DNA of 64,000 bases from JALORV01 sp963766365 (GTDB lineage: Bacteria; Pseudomonadota; Gammaproteobacteria; Burkholderiales; Burkholderiaceae_F): the NCBI GenBank assembly GCA_963766365.1, contig CAVXZK010000006.1, positions 372,001 to 436,000 of the forward strand, given 5' to 3'. Positions within the stretch are counted from its first letter, which is position 1. Every line of letters starts with the position of its first letter. The notes beneath the pieces were generated by a model. The model saw only the letters and a program-made list of their open reading frames with translations. It was not told the DNA's origin and did no database searches. Made by a program: the position numbers and the translations under genes. This document shows, piece after piece, positions 21,026 to 29,501 of the stretch.

Positions 21026-22300
21026 ATGAAGGAAAAATCTCTCCAACGAGTCCTGGTCTTCGTGCCGCCGCGCCGGTCGTTCGGCGCGAAGGGCCACATG
21101 TCGACCGGGACCGTCGTCAGCTATGTGGCGCCGGGCAGCGGTGCTACCGCCGCCGAGACGCCGCTCGCGCTGCTGCCCAAGGCCAACAGCATCGACCTCG
21201 TGTTCGATCCGGCGGATGTCTTCATCACCGCCATTGAGCCGCCCAAGCTGTCCGAGGGCAAGCTGCGCCTGGCGCTGCCGAACATGCTGGAAGACCGGCT
21301 CCTCGCCGACCCGACGGACTGCCATTTCGCATTCAACATCCCTCGCGGGGGCACCGGCACGACGACGATCGCGGCGATGCCGCGGATGCCGGTGGCTGTC
21401 ATCGATCGCGGCGTGCTGACTCACGCACTGGACGCCTGTGCCGAGGCCGGGTACCGGGTAAGAGCCGCCTACTCCGAGATCTACACGGTGCCGGCACCGG
21501 CGGCCGGCGTACTCTCGGTGCGCGTGGACCGGGGCCGCGGTGTGGCCCGTTCTGCAACTCATGACGGGTTTGCGTTCGATCTCGAAGGCGACGACGTGCC
21601 GGCGGCGCTGGCGCTGGCCATACGCCAACTGGGCGTGCGCCGCATCCAGGCCTATGGACGCGAGACCACAAAGCTGAGCGCAATGGCCTCGACGCTCAAT
21701 GTCCAGGTCGACGTTGCTCCGTCGGAAGTCGATCTGGGCAGCATCAACGGGGCCGTGAACCTGTTGCAGGGCAGCTTCGCGCAAGCGGGCATGCTCGGCA
21801 GCCTGATGCCGCTGGCTGGCCGAGCCGCGGGGCTGCGCGGTGCGTCGCTCAAGGTCCCGCTGATCTGGAGCGCGATCGGCGCCACGGTCGCGATCGCGGG
21901 CATGAACGCCTACTGGCTGAAGCTGGAATCCGAGTCGAAGGCACTCAAGCAGCAGATGGAGAACGCCTTCCGGACGAATTTCCCCGAGTCGACGGCGATC
22001 GTCGACCCGGTGTTGCAGACCAAGCGGCAACTCAACGACCTGCGTGCCCGTGCCGGACTGCCGTCGGCGAATGACTTCTCGGTCCTGAACGCGCGGACCG
22101 CGCTGTTGCTGACCGCGGCGCCGCTGGGTAGCGTGACCGCGATCGACTACCGGGACGGCGCACTCAAGGTGAAGTTCAAGGGCGGCATCGCCGATAACCC
22201 GGCGTTCCAGAACACGCTGCGCGCCGCCGGCGTGCAGCAGGGGCTCGCGGTGCGCTTCGAAGCCGACGGTTCGGCGCGCATCACGGCGGCGGGGTCGTGA
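21026..22300 (+). CDS. gspL: Type II secretion inner-membrane platform protein GspL
   Basis: 424 residues from ATG 21026, seven bases after gspK. The cytoplasmic actin-like region (about 1-270) includes EPPKLSEGKLRLALPNMLEDRL. One membrane helix (about 275-292) leads to a periplasmic ferredoxin-like domain ending ALLTAAPLGSVTAIDYRDGALKVKF. It recruits GspE to the membrane and pairs with GspM. Sequence similarity within this family is weak; the assignment uses architecture and position between K and M. Confidence 0.9.
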   Translation: MKEKSLQRVLVFVPPRRSFGAKGHMSTGTVVSYVAPGSGATAAETPLALLPKANSIDLVFDPADVFITAIEPPKLSEGKLRLALPNMLEDRLLADPTDCHFAFNIPRGGTGTTTIAAMPRMPVAVIDRGVLTHALDACAEAGYRVRAAYSEIYTVPAPAAGVLSVRVDRGRGVARSATHDGFAFDLEGDDVPAALALAIRQLGVRRIQAYGRETTKLSAMASTLNVQVDVAPSEVDLGSINGAVNLLQGSFAQAGMLGSLMPLAGRAAGLRGASLKVPLIWSAIGATVAIAGMNAYWLKLESESKALKQQMENAFRTNFPESTAIVDPVLQTKRQLNDLRARAGLPSANDFSVLNARTALLLTAAPLGSVTAIDYRDGALKVKFKGGIADNPAFQNTLRAAGVQQGLAVRFEADGSARITAAGS

Positions 22301-22791
22301 TGGACGGGCTCAAGCAATTCTGGACTGAGCGCGCTCCGCGCGAGCGCATGATCCTCGGCATCGGCGGCACCTTGCTGGTGATCGTCGTGTGCTACCTCAT
22401 GCTGATCGAACCGGCATGGACAGGCATCGGCCGCCTCGAACGTTCGTTGCCACAGCAACGCGCACAGGCTGCGGAACTCGACGCATTGCTGGGCGAAGTC
22501 AAGGGACTGAAGTCGCAGCCGCAGGTGGCGACCGTATCACCGAGCGAAGTCAAGGGCGCGATCGAGGCGTCGCTCGCGCGCGCAGGACTCAAGACCTCGC
22601 GCATCGTGCCGCTGTCCGATGGCGACATGCAGCTCACGTTTGCCAACGTCCCGTATGGCACCTGGGCGGCCTGGCTGGCCGGCATCGAGCGGGAACTGGG
22701 CGCACGCGCGACCTCGGTCGTCGTCACCGGCAAGGACGGCACGCCGGGCAACGTTGACGCGGAACTGGCCTTGCGTCTGGCACGGAAATGA
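22300..22791 (+). CDS. gspM: Type II secretion inner-membrane protein GspM
   Basis: 163 residues from ATG 22300, overlapping the gspL stop (TGATG); a GTG one codon earlier is possible. A short cytoplasmic start with FWTERAPRERMIL precedes one membrane helix (about 18-36). A periplasmic ferredoxin-like domain follows, with VKGAIEASLARAGLKTSRIVP and YGTWAAWLAGIEREL. It forms a complex with GspL. Confidence 0.92.
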   Translation: MDGLKQFWTERAPRERMILGIGGTLLVIVVCYLMLIEPAWTGIGRLERSLPQQRAQAAELDALLGEVKGLKSQPQVATVSPSEVKGAIEASLARAGLKTSRIVPLSDGDMQLTFANVPYGTWAAWLAGIERELGARATSVVVTGKDGTPGNVDAELALRLARK

Positions 22792-22800
22792 CACGCCACG

Positions 22801-23580
22801 ATGCGCGCCGCCCTCTATCTGCTCGCAGCCCTCGTCGTGCTGATCATCACGGTGGCGGTAATTGCGCCGGCGCAATGGGTCGCGGGCATCGTGAGTTCAG
22901 CAACCCAGGGCCGGCTCGAACTGGCGGAGACGCGGGGCACCGTGTGGAACGGCTCGGCGGTGGTGGTGCTGGCCTCCGGATCGGACCCGGGAGCAGCCCG
23001 CGCCAGCTTGCCCGAGCGATTGGCCTGGCAGTTGAGCCCTTGGTCGCTGCTTGGTGGCCAGGTCGATCTGACGCTGTCGCACCCGTCGGCACTGGCGCTG
23101 CCACTGGTCATCCGTGCCCCGTTTTTCGGAGGCTCGGCAACACTGGGTGCGACCACCGTGCGTCTGCCTGCCTCGCTGCTGGTCGGCCTGGGCGCCCCGT
23201 GGAACACGGTACGGCCCGGCGGCATCCTGATGCTGAGCTGGGATCGACTGCAAGTCGAGCCCGGCCGCCTTGCGGGCAACCTGTCGGCGGAATGGCAGCA
23301 GGCATCGAGCGCGCTGACGCCCGTGTCGCCGATGGGCCATTACCGCCTGAAGACCAATGGCATGTGGCCGGGAACTCAGCTGGAATTACTAACCATTTCA
23401 GGTCCCCTCGAGCTGAAGGGCAGTGGCACAATCCCGGAGGGTGGGCGCTTACGCTTTACCGGTCGCGCTCAGGCTCTGGCTGGCACCGATCCCGGTGTGA
23501 AAGCACAACTGACGGGCCTCATTTCGCTGCTCGGGCGGCGCGATGGCGATGGGGCTCTCCTGAACTTCGGCGGTGGCTGA
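22801..23580 (+). CDS. gspN: Type II secretion protein GspN
   Basis: 259 residues. One N-terminal membrane segment (about residues 3-23) is followed by a periplasmic domain with the family pattern QGRLELAETRGTVWNGSA, WQLSPWSLLGGQVDLTLSHPS and LLMLSWD-like GGILMLSWDRLQVEPGRLAGNLSAEW. GspN is an accessory subunit of unclear role found in a subset of type II systems. Nine bases separate it from gspM. Confidence 0.88.
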   Translation: MRAALYLLAALVVLIITVAVIAPAQWVAGIVSSATQGRLELAETRGTVWNGSAVVVLASGSDPGAARASLPERLAWQLSPWSLLGGQVDLTLSHPSALALPLVIRAPFFGGSATLGATTVRLPASLLVGLGAPWNTVRPGGILMLSWDRLQVEPGRLAGNLSAEWQQASSALTPVSPMGHYRLKTNGMWPGTQLELLTISGPLELKGSGTIPEGGRLRFTGRAQALAGTDPGVKAQLTGLISLLGRRDGDGALLNFGGG

Positions 23581-23581
23581 C

Positions 23582-26500
23582 ATGACGAGCGGGCGCACAA
23601 CTCGGAGCGCGGGGGGACAGTCACTGTCCCGGCTGGTGGCGCTCGCCTGCGCCGTCACGATTGGCCTGACGCCCGTCTCACCCACCGCCTTCGCACAGTC
23701 CAAGGCCACGGCGAAGGGCAAGTCCGCCGATGCGCCGGCGAACGACAGCGTGATGCTGAACTTCGTCAACGCCGAGATCGACTCCGTGGTCCGTGCGATC
23801 GGCCAGTACACCGGACGCACCTTCGTCATCGATCCGCGGGTCAAAGGCACGTTATCGCTCGTGACCGAGCGACCGGTGACCAAGCAACAGGCCTTCGAGC
23901 AGTTGCTGTCGGCGCTGCGACTGCAGGGCTTCACCATCGTGCAGACCGGAAACGTGATGCGCGTGGTCCCCGAAGCCGACGCCAAGCTGCAAGGCGGCAC
24001 CGTCGTTGCGCCCCGCAGCCAGAATCCCGGAGGTGACCAGCTCGTCACCCAGGTATTCCGCCTGCAGTACGAGTCGGCGACCGCGATGGTGCCGATCCTG
24101 CGGCCGCTGATCGCGCCGAACAACACGATCTCGGCTTATCCGCAGAACAACACGCTGGTCATCACCGACTACGCCGAGAACCTGCGCCGCATCCAGCGCA
24201 TCATCGAGTCGATCGACACGCCAGCGACCTCGGACGTCGAGATGATCCAGGTGAATTTCGGCCTGGCGATGGAGATCGCCACGGTCGTCAACCGCATGCT
24301 CGACGAGGGTGCCCGGGCCGCAGGACAGGCGATTGACGCCGGACAACGCATTTCCGTACTCGCCGAGCCGCGCACCAACACCCTGATCGTCCGGGCGCCG
24401 AGCCAGGCGCGTCTGACACTCGTCAAGGGCCTGATCGCGCAACTCGACCGGCCCGCGTCCACGCCGGGCAACATCAACGTCGTCTACCTGCGCAACGCCG
24501 AGGCCACGCGCCTCGCGCCCCTGCTGCGGGCGATCATCAGTTCCGACCCGTCGTATACGCCGCAGGCCACGAGCAGCGGCGGCCTGTCGCCGCAGAGCAC
24601 GACGACCGGACAGCCCGGCATGACGCAGGGCGCCGGCCTCAGCACCGGAACGGCGACCACGACACTGGGCAGTGGCGGTGGGGGCGCTGGCGGCGGCGCC
24701 GGTGGCCCGCTCGCGGGACTGATCCAAGCCGATGCGGCGACCAACTCGCTGATCATCACCGCGCCGGAGCCGCTCTTCCGGAATATCCGCGCGATCATCG
24801 ACAAGCTCGACGTGCGCCGTGCCCAGGTCGTCATCGAGTCGCTGATCGTCGAGATGACCGCCGACAAGGCAGCCGAGTTCGGCGTCCAGTGGCAAGCGCT
24901 CGGCGCGGTCAACAACAGTGACGTCGGCGTGATCGGCAGCCAGAATTTCGGCGGCGGCGGCACCAACATCCTCGGTGTGCAGGGCAACCTGACCACGGTC
25001 GGCCAGGGCCTGAATCTCGGCGTCATCAACGGCAAGATCAACATCCCGGGCGTGGGTGAAGTCATCAATCTCGCCTTCCTCGCACGGGCGCTGGAAACGA
25101 CCGCCGACGCCAACATCCTGTCGACGCCCACGATCCAGACGCTCGACAACGAAGAAGCGAAGTTCCTGGTCGGGCAGAACATCCCGCTGATCACCGGCTC
25201 GTACGCCGCTGCCGGCGGCAACACGGCAGTGGGTGTCAATCCGTTCCAGACGTTCGAACGCAAGGACATCGGCCTGCAGTTGCGCGTCAAGCCGCAGATC
25301 TCCGAAGGCGGCGTCGTGCGCCTGGCGATCTACCAGGAACTGTCGTCGATCCAGAACACGTTGACGGCCGCCCAGGGCGGGATCATCACCAACAAGCGCA
25401 GCTTCGAGTCGACCGTGCTGGTCGAGGACGGCAACATTGTCGTGCTCGGCGGCCTGATCGAGGACCGCAGCGACAACAGCCGCAGTTCGCTGCCGATCCT
25501 CGGGCGCATCCCGGGGCTTGGCTATCTCTTCAGCTACGAGAACCGCGGACGCAAGAAGACCAACCTCTTCGTGTTCCTGCGCCCTTACGTGGTGCGCGAG
25601 GAGGGCAAGTCGTCGGAACTCGCGCTGGACCGGTACAGCTACATCCGCGGCCAGGTGGCTACGACCACGAAGCCCGACAACGTGATCTTCCGCGGCTTCG
25701 AAGGCCGGCAGCTGCCGGAAACGCCGCCCGTGACGCGAGCGATGCAGCCGCGGACGCCGGTGCCTGCACCCGACGCGCCGGTCGATCCCGCGGGACTCGG
25801 CGCGCGCCAGGAGCCGCGGTCCGGCCCGCCTGCGCCGATCATCGAGACGCCGCCGGCCTCGGTCACGCCACCGACTTCGCCAGCGCCGCAGCCGGTACCG
25901 CTGCCGGCACCGTTGCCTGAGTCTCGCAGCGCACCGTCGTCGCTCGCGCCGCCGCCGGCGCCGTCGTCCGCAGCGGTCGCTACGGTGCCGCCCGCGACGA
26001 CCGCGATGCACACCGAACCGAGCACCGCCGCCTCAGCGCCGCCACCACAGCCGGTGGCCACGCCCGCCACGGTCGCAGCACCCACCACGGCAGCCCAGGT
26101 GCAGGCTCCCGCGCCGCTCGTCGAGCCTGCCCCGGCGGCCGTCGAGCCGGTTCGAACGCAACCCCCGGCCACTGCTGAAGTGGTCGTGCCGACGCCTGCG
26201 GCGGCCGCGGAGCCAGCGAGCATCGCGCCTGCGGTCAGTTCCACGACTCCGGCAACGACGCAAACCTCCGAGGCTTCGCCCACACCCGCGCCATCGACGG
26301 CAGCAGCAACGCCGGCCGCCGTGGCGCCGTCGACGGGTGCCTATGCCGCCTCGTCCGGTGCACCGGCCCCGATCACGAGCAATCTGGTGCAAGTGGCCGC
26401 GGTCTCGCAGATCAGCCGCGGGCGCGAACTGCAGCAGCAGTTGCGCGTGGCCGGATTCGATGCCTACTGGGAAAGTGTCAGGACCAAGACGGGCGAAGTA

Positions 26501-26602
26501 GTCCGCGTGCGCGTCGCCGTCGACACCGCGACGCAAAGCATGGCCGACACGATCGCGCGACTGAAGGCGATGGGATTCGACCCCGTCATCGTCGCCCCCT
26601 GA
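23582..26602 (+). CDS. gspD: Type II secretion secretin GspD with a long Pro/Ala tail and a C-terminal SPOR domain
   Basis: The outer-membrane secretin; 1006 residues against about 650-780 for usual GspD. A signal peptide of about 39 residues (ending PTAFAQ) is followed by N0 (about 55-125), N1-N3 (about 145-375, with a Gly/Ser/Thr-rich insert in N3) and the secretin barrel (about 385-665) ending LPILGRIPGLGYLF ... TNLFVFLRPYVV. Beyond it lies a 220-residue Pro/Ala/Thr-rich stretch (about 712-933), then a SPOR-like domain (about 934-1005) with NLVQVAAVSQ, LQQQLRVAGFDAYW, VRVRVAVDT and ARLKAMGFDPVIV. The reading frame is unbroken. ATG 23582 lies just after the gspN stop. SPOR domains bind denuded septal peptidoglycan, so the tail may anchor the secretin to the wall. 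Confidence 0.95.
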   Translation: MTSGRTTRSAGGQSLSRLVALACAVTIGLTPVSPTAFAQSKATAKGKSADAPANDSVMLNFVNAEIDSVVRAIGQYTGRTFVIDPRVKGTLSLVTERPVTKQQAFEQLLSALRLQGFTIVQTGNVMRVVPEADAKLQGGTVVAPRSQNPGGDQLVTQVFRLQYESATAMVPILRPLIAPNNTISAYPQNNTLVITDYAENLRRIQRIIESIDTPATSDVEMIQVNFGLAMEIATVVNRMLDEGARAAGQAIDAGQRISVLAEPRTNTLIVRAPSQARLTLVKGLIAQLDRPASTPGNINVVYLRNAEATRLAPLLRAIISSDPSYTPQATSSGGLSPQSTTTGQPGMTQGAGLSTGTATTTLGSGGGGAGGGAGGPLAGLIQADAATNSLIITAPEPLFRNIRAIIDKLDVRRAQVVIESLIVEMTADKAAEFGVQWQALGAVNNSDVGVIGSQNFGGGGTNILGVQGNLTTVGQGLNLGVINGKINIPGVGEVINLAFLARALETTADANILSTPTIQTLDNEEAKFLVGQNIPLITGSYAAAGGNTAVGVNPFQTFERKDIGLQLRVKPQISEGGVVRLAIYQELSSIQNTLTAAQGGIITNKRSFESTVLVEDGNIVVLGGLIEDRSDNSRSSLPILGRIPGLGYLFSYENRGRKKTNLFVFLRPYVVREEGKSSELALDRYSYIRGQVATTTKPDNVIFRGFEGRQLPETPPVTRAMQPRTPVPAPDAPVDPAGLGARQEPRSGPPAPIIETPPASVTPPTSPAPQPVPLPAPLPESRSAPSSLAPPPAPSSAAVATVPPATTAMHTEPSTAASAPPPQPVATPATVAAPTTAAQVQAPAPLVEPAPAAVEPVRTQPPATAEVVVPTPAAAAEPASIAPAVSSTTPATTQTSEASPTPAPSTAAATPAAVAPSTGAYAASSGAPAPITSNLVQVAAVSQISRGRELQQQLRVAGFDAYWESVRTKTGEVVRVRVAVDTATQSMADTIARLKAMGFDPVIVAP

Positions 26603-26621
26603 CCGTCCCACGGACGCTGCC

Positions 26622-28055
26622 ATGACGCTGGCCAGCCGTTTCGTCCCGTACTCGTACGCTCGTGACAACGCGATCCTGCTGGTGCCGAAGAGCGAGCGCG
26701 ATGCCGAGGTCTGGATCTCGGACGCGACGCCGCTCGCCGCGCTGAACGAGGTCATGCGCGTATTCCCCGGGACGGTCAAGCCGATCGTCGTGGAACCGAC
26801 GAAGCTCACCGAAGCGATCTCGCAGACCTACGGCGACCAGAGCGGTTCGGCGCAGCAGATCGTCGGCGATATCGAGGGTGAATTCGACATCACGCGGATG
26901 ATGCAGGAGGTCCCGGACGTCGAGGACCTTCTCGAGACCGAGGACGACGCACCGATCATCCGCATGATCAACGCGCTGCTGACGCAGGCGGCGCGGGACG
27001 GCGCGAGTGACATCCACATCGAGCCGTTCGAGAGCTACTCGCTGGTGCGCTTCCGTGTCGACGGCACGCTGCGCGACGTGGTCCGACCCAAGCGCGCGCT
27101 GCATGCGGCGCTGGTGTCGCGCATCAAGATCATGGCCGCGCTCGATATCGCCGAAAAGCGCCTGCCGCAGGACGGCCGCATCACGCTGCGCGTCGGCGGC
27201 CGGCCGGTGGACGTGCGGGTATCGACGCTGCCGACCGGGCACGGCGAGCGGGCGGTGCTGCGCTTGCTGGAGAAGGACCTGTCGAAGCTCGAGCTCACGA
27301 ACCTCGGCATGTCGCAGGGTGCGCTCGACCGCTTCGATACCCTGATCCACCAGCCGCACGGAATCATCCTCGTCACCGGACCCACGGGCTCCGGCAAGTC
27401 CACGACGCTGTACGCGGCAATCCGTCGCCTGGACAAGAACACGACCAACATCATGACGGTCGAGGACCCGATCGAATACGACATCGAGGGCATCGGCCAG
27501 ACCCAGGTCAACCCGAAGATCGAGATGACCTTCGCAAAGGCGCTGCGTGCGATCCTGCGCCAGGACCCTGACGTCGTGATGATCGGCGAGATCCGCGATC
27601 TCGAGACCGCGCAGATCGCGGTGCAGGCCTCGCTTACGGGTCACCTGGTACTGGCGACACTGCATACGAACGATGCCGCCAGCGCGGTCGCGCGATTGAT
27701 CGACATGGGGATCGAGCCGTTCCTGCTGTCATCGTCGCTGCTCGGCGTCATGGGCCAAAGGCTGGTACGCAAGCTCTGCCCCAAGTGCCGGGTGCAGGAC
27801 AGCCCGACCAGCCCGTGGCGCGCGGTCGGCTGCGACAACTGCGGCAATACCGGCTACGTCGGCCGCACCGGCATCTATGAACTGCTGACCGTCGACGACG
27901 AGATGCGGATGCTGATCCACCAGGGCGCCAACGACACCGATATCCGCAGGACCGCCGAGCGCGGCGGCATGGTGAACATGCGGGCCGATGCCCAGCGCTG
28001 GGTCGTCACCGGCGTCACCTCCCAAGAAGAAGCTCTCCGGGTAACGCGAGAGTGA
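26622..28055 (+). CDS. gspE: Type II secretion ATPase GspE
   Basis: 477 residues. A cytoplasmic hexameric ATPase that drives the pseudopilus. The N-terminal domain (about 1-100) binds GspL. Catalytic motifs: Walker A GPTGSGKST (about 253-261), Asp box VEDPIEYDI, Walker B RQDPDVVMIGEIRD, and the His box TGHLVLATLHTNDAASA. The zinc-binding Cys4 element is present but compact: C386, C389, C404, C407, so only 14 residues lie between the pairs, shorter than in classical GspE. Confidence 0.98.
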   Translation: MTLASRFVPYSYARDNAILLVPKSERDAEVWISDATPLAALNEVMRVFPGTVKPIVVEPTKLTEAISQTYGDQSGSAQQIVGDIEGEFDITRMMQEVPDVEDLLETEDDAPIIRMINALLTQAARDGASDIHIEPFESYSLVRFRVDGTLRDVVRPKRALHAALVSRIKIMAALDIAEKRLPQDGRITLRVGGRPVDVRVSTLPTGHGERAVLRLLEKDLSKLELTNLGMSQGALDRFDTLIHQPHGIILVTGPTGSGKSTTLYAAIRRLDKNTTNIMTVEDPIEYDIEGIGQTQVNPKIEMTFAKALRAILRQDPDVVMIGEIRDLETAQIAVQASLTGHLVLATLHTNDAASAVARLIDMGIEPFLLSSSLLGVMGQRLVRKLCPKCRVQDSPTSPWRAVGCDNCGNTGYVGRTGIYELLTVDDEMRMLIHQGANDTDIRRTAERGGMVNMRADAQRWVVTGVTSQEEALRVTRE

Positions 28056-28110
28056 CCGCACTGCGCGCTGTGGCGTTCAACGTGATGGCGCCCCCTTGCC
28101 TTTGCGCTCA

Positions 28111-28142
28111 CGTCGGGCGCGCGGCCGCTCCGAAGCCCGACG
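28111..28142 (+). promoter_or_regulatory. Stem-loop in the gspE-gspF spacer
   Basis: A perfect 8-base stem (CGTCGGGC / GCCCGACG) with a 16-base GC-rich loop in the 151-base gap between gspE and gspF. There is no T-run. It is an unusually long and structured gap in an operon whose other genes overlap or abut. A second hairpin lies 28 bases downstream. Confidence 0.45.
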
Positions 28143-28170
28143 TGCAAACTGAGCCGCGACGAGTGCACGT

Positions 28171-28187
28171 GCGACCCGCAGGGTCGC
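28171..28187 (+). promoter_or_regulatory. Second stem-loop in the gspE-gspF spacer
   Basis: A perfect 7-base stem (GCGACCC / GGGTCGC) with a GCA loop, 19 bases ahead of the gspF start and just upstream of its GGAG ribosome-binding site. It may tune gspF translation or mark an mRNA end. No function is proven. Confidence 0.4.
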
Positions 28188-28206
28188 GTACACGAGGAGC
28201 GAATTA

Positions 28207-29454
28207 GTGGCAGCGTTCAGATTTGCGGCGGCGGACACGTCCGGCAAGGAGCAGAGCGGGGTACTCGAGGCGGACAGCGCCCGTGTGGCGCGACAGCTGC
28301 TGCGCGGCCGCGGGCTGATTCCGCTGACGGTCGAACCGGTGTTCGACGAGGTCACGAGCGGCACCGGGGTATCGGTGCGTCTCGGTCGCCGGCTGGGACA
28401 AACCGAGCTCGCAGTCATCACACGCCAGCTGGCTTCGCTGATGGGTGCTCAGTTGCCGGTCGCCGATGCGCTGACCGTGATGGTCGAGCAGAGCGAGAAG
28501 CAGCAGGTGCGGGAAATCATGGCGTCGATCCGCACCGACGTGCTCTCGGGTACGTCGCTGTCGAAGGCTCTCGCGCGCCATCCGCGCCAGTTTCCCGAGA
28601 TCTACCGCGCGCTGATCGCGGCCGGCGAGGAATCCGGAAAACTGGGTTCCGTGCTTGGCAGCCTGGCGGACTACATCGAGGAGCGCGCGCGCCTGCAGCA
28701 GAAGATCACGCTGGCGTTCGTCTATCCGGCCATCGTCACGCTGGTTGCGCTGGCGGTGGTCATCGGCCTGCTGACCTACGTCGTGCCGCAGGTGGTGCAG
28801 GTGTTTGCGAACACCAAGCAGAAGCTGCCGTTTCTGACGGTGGCGCTGATCGCACTGTCGGACTTCGTGCGCAACTACGGCTGGATCGTGGTCGCGGCGC
28901 TGGGGGTGGCGGCGTTCCTGTGGAAGCGCGCGCTGCGCGTGCCGGCCGTGAGACTGCGCTGGCACCAGCGCATCCTGACGATGCCGATCTTCGGCGTGCT
29001 GTCGCGCTCGATCAACACCGCACGCTTCTCCTCGACACTGGCGATCCTGGTCGGCTCCGGCGTACCGATGCTGCGCTCGCTGCAGGCCGCCGGCGAGACC
29101 GTGACAAACCTGGCGATGCGCGGCCGCGTGATGGACGCCGTGCAGCGGGTGCGCGAGGGATTTTCACTTGCGAAGGCGCTGCGGGCGGATGCGGACGAGG
29201 AAAAGAAGCCTGGCCACGTCAAGCTGTTCCCGCCGGTGCTGATCCACCTGATCGCCTCGGGCGAAGCCACCGGCAAGCTGCCCGACATGCTCAGCCGCGC
29301 GGCCGATATTCACTCGCGCGAAGCCGAGCGGCGCGCGCTCTTCTTTACCTCCCTGCTCGAGCCGATCCTGATCCTGACGATGGGTGTCGTCGTCATGCTG
29401 ATCGTCATGGCCGTGCTGCTGCCGATCATCGAGATCAACACGCTGGTGAAATAG
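28207..29454 (+). CDS. gspF: Type II secretion inner-membrane platform protein GspF
   Basis: 415 residues from GTG 28207 (GGAG eight bases upstream). Two repeated T2SSF cytoplasmic domains are visible: RQLASLMGAQLPVADALTVM ... AAGEESGKLGSVL and SSTLAILVGSGVPMLRSL ... IASGEATGKLPDML. Each is followed by membrane helices (about 170-192, 220-240 and 380-403). GspF is the central membrane protein that couples GspE to pseudopilus assembly. It is the last gene of the operon; no prepilin peptidase gene follows. Confidence 0.97.
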   Translation: MAAFRFAAADTSGKEQSGVLEADSARVARQLLRGRGLIPLTVEPVFDEVTSGTGVSVRLGRRLGQTELAVITRQLASLMGAQLPVADALTVMVEQSEKQQVREIMASIRTDVLSGTSLSKALARHPRQFPEIYRALIAAGEESGKLGSVLGSLADYIEERARLQQKITLAFVYPAIVTLVALAVVIGLLTYVVPQVVQVFANTKQKLPFLTVALIALSDFVRNYGWIVVAALGVAAFLWKRALRVPAVRLRWHQRILTMPIFGVLSRSINTARFSSTLAILVGSGVPMLRSLQAAGETVTNLAMRGRVMDAVQRVREGFSLAKALRADADEEKKPGHVKLFPPVLIHLIASGEATGKLPDMLSRAADIHSREAERRALFFTSLLEPILILTMGVVVMLIVMAVLLPIIEINTLVK

Positions 29455-29471
29455 CGACAGCGGATTCCCGG

Positions 29472-29494
29472 CTCAGGCCCGGCGTCTGCCTGAG
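29472..29494. terminator. Stem-loop between convergent gspF and arginase genes
   Basis: A 7-base stem CTCAGGC / GCCTGAG with a 9-base loop in the 47-base gap between the two convergent genes. It is a plausible bidirectional terminator but has no clear T-tract on either side. Confidence 0.35.
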
Positions 29495-29501
29495 TGGAGC
29501 T

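Noticed and set aside
23852..26011. 719-codon minus-strand frame opposite gspD
   Set aside because: Arg/His-rich low-complexity shadow of the secretin gene; no recognisable motif.
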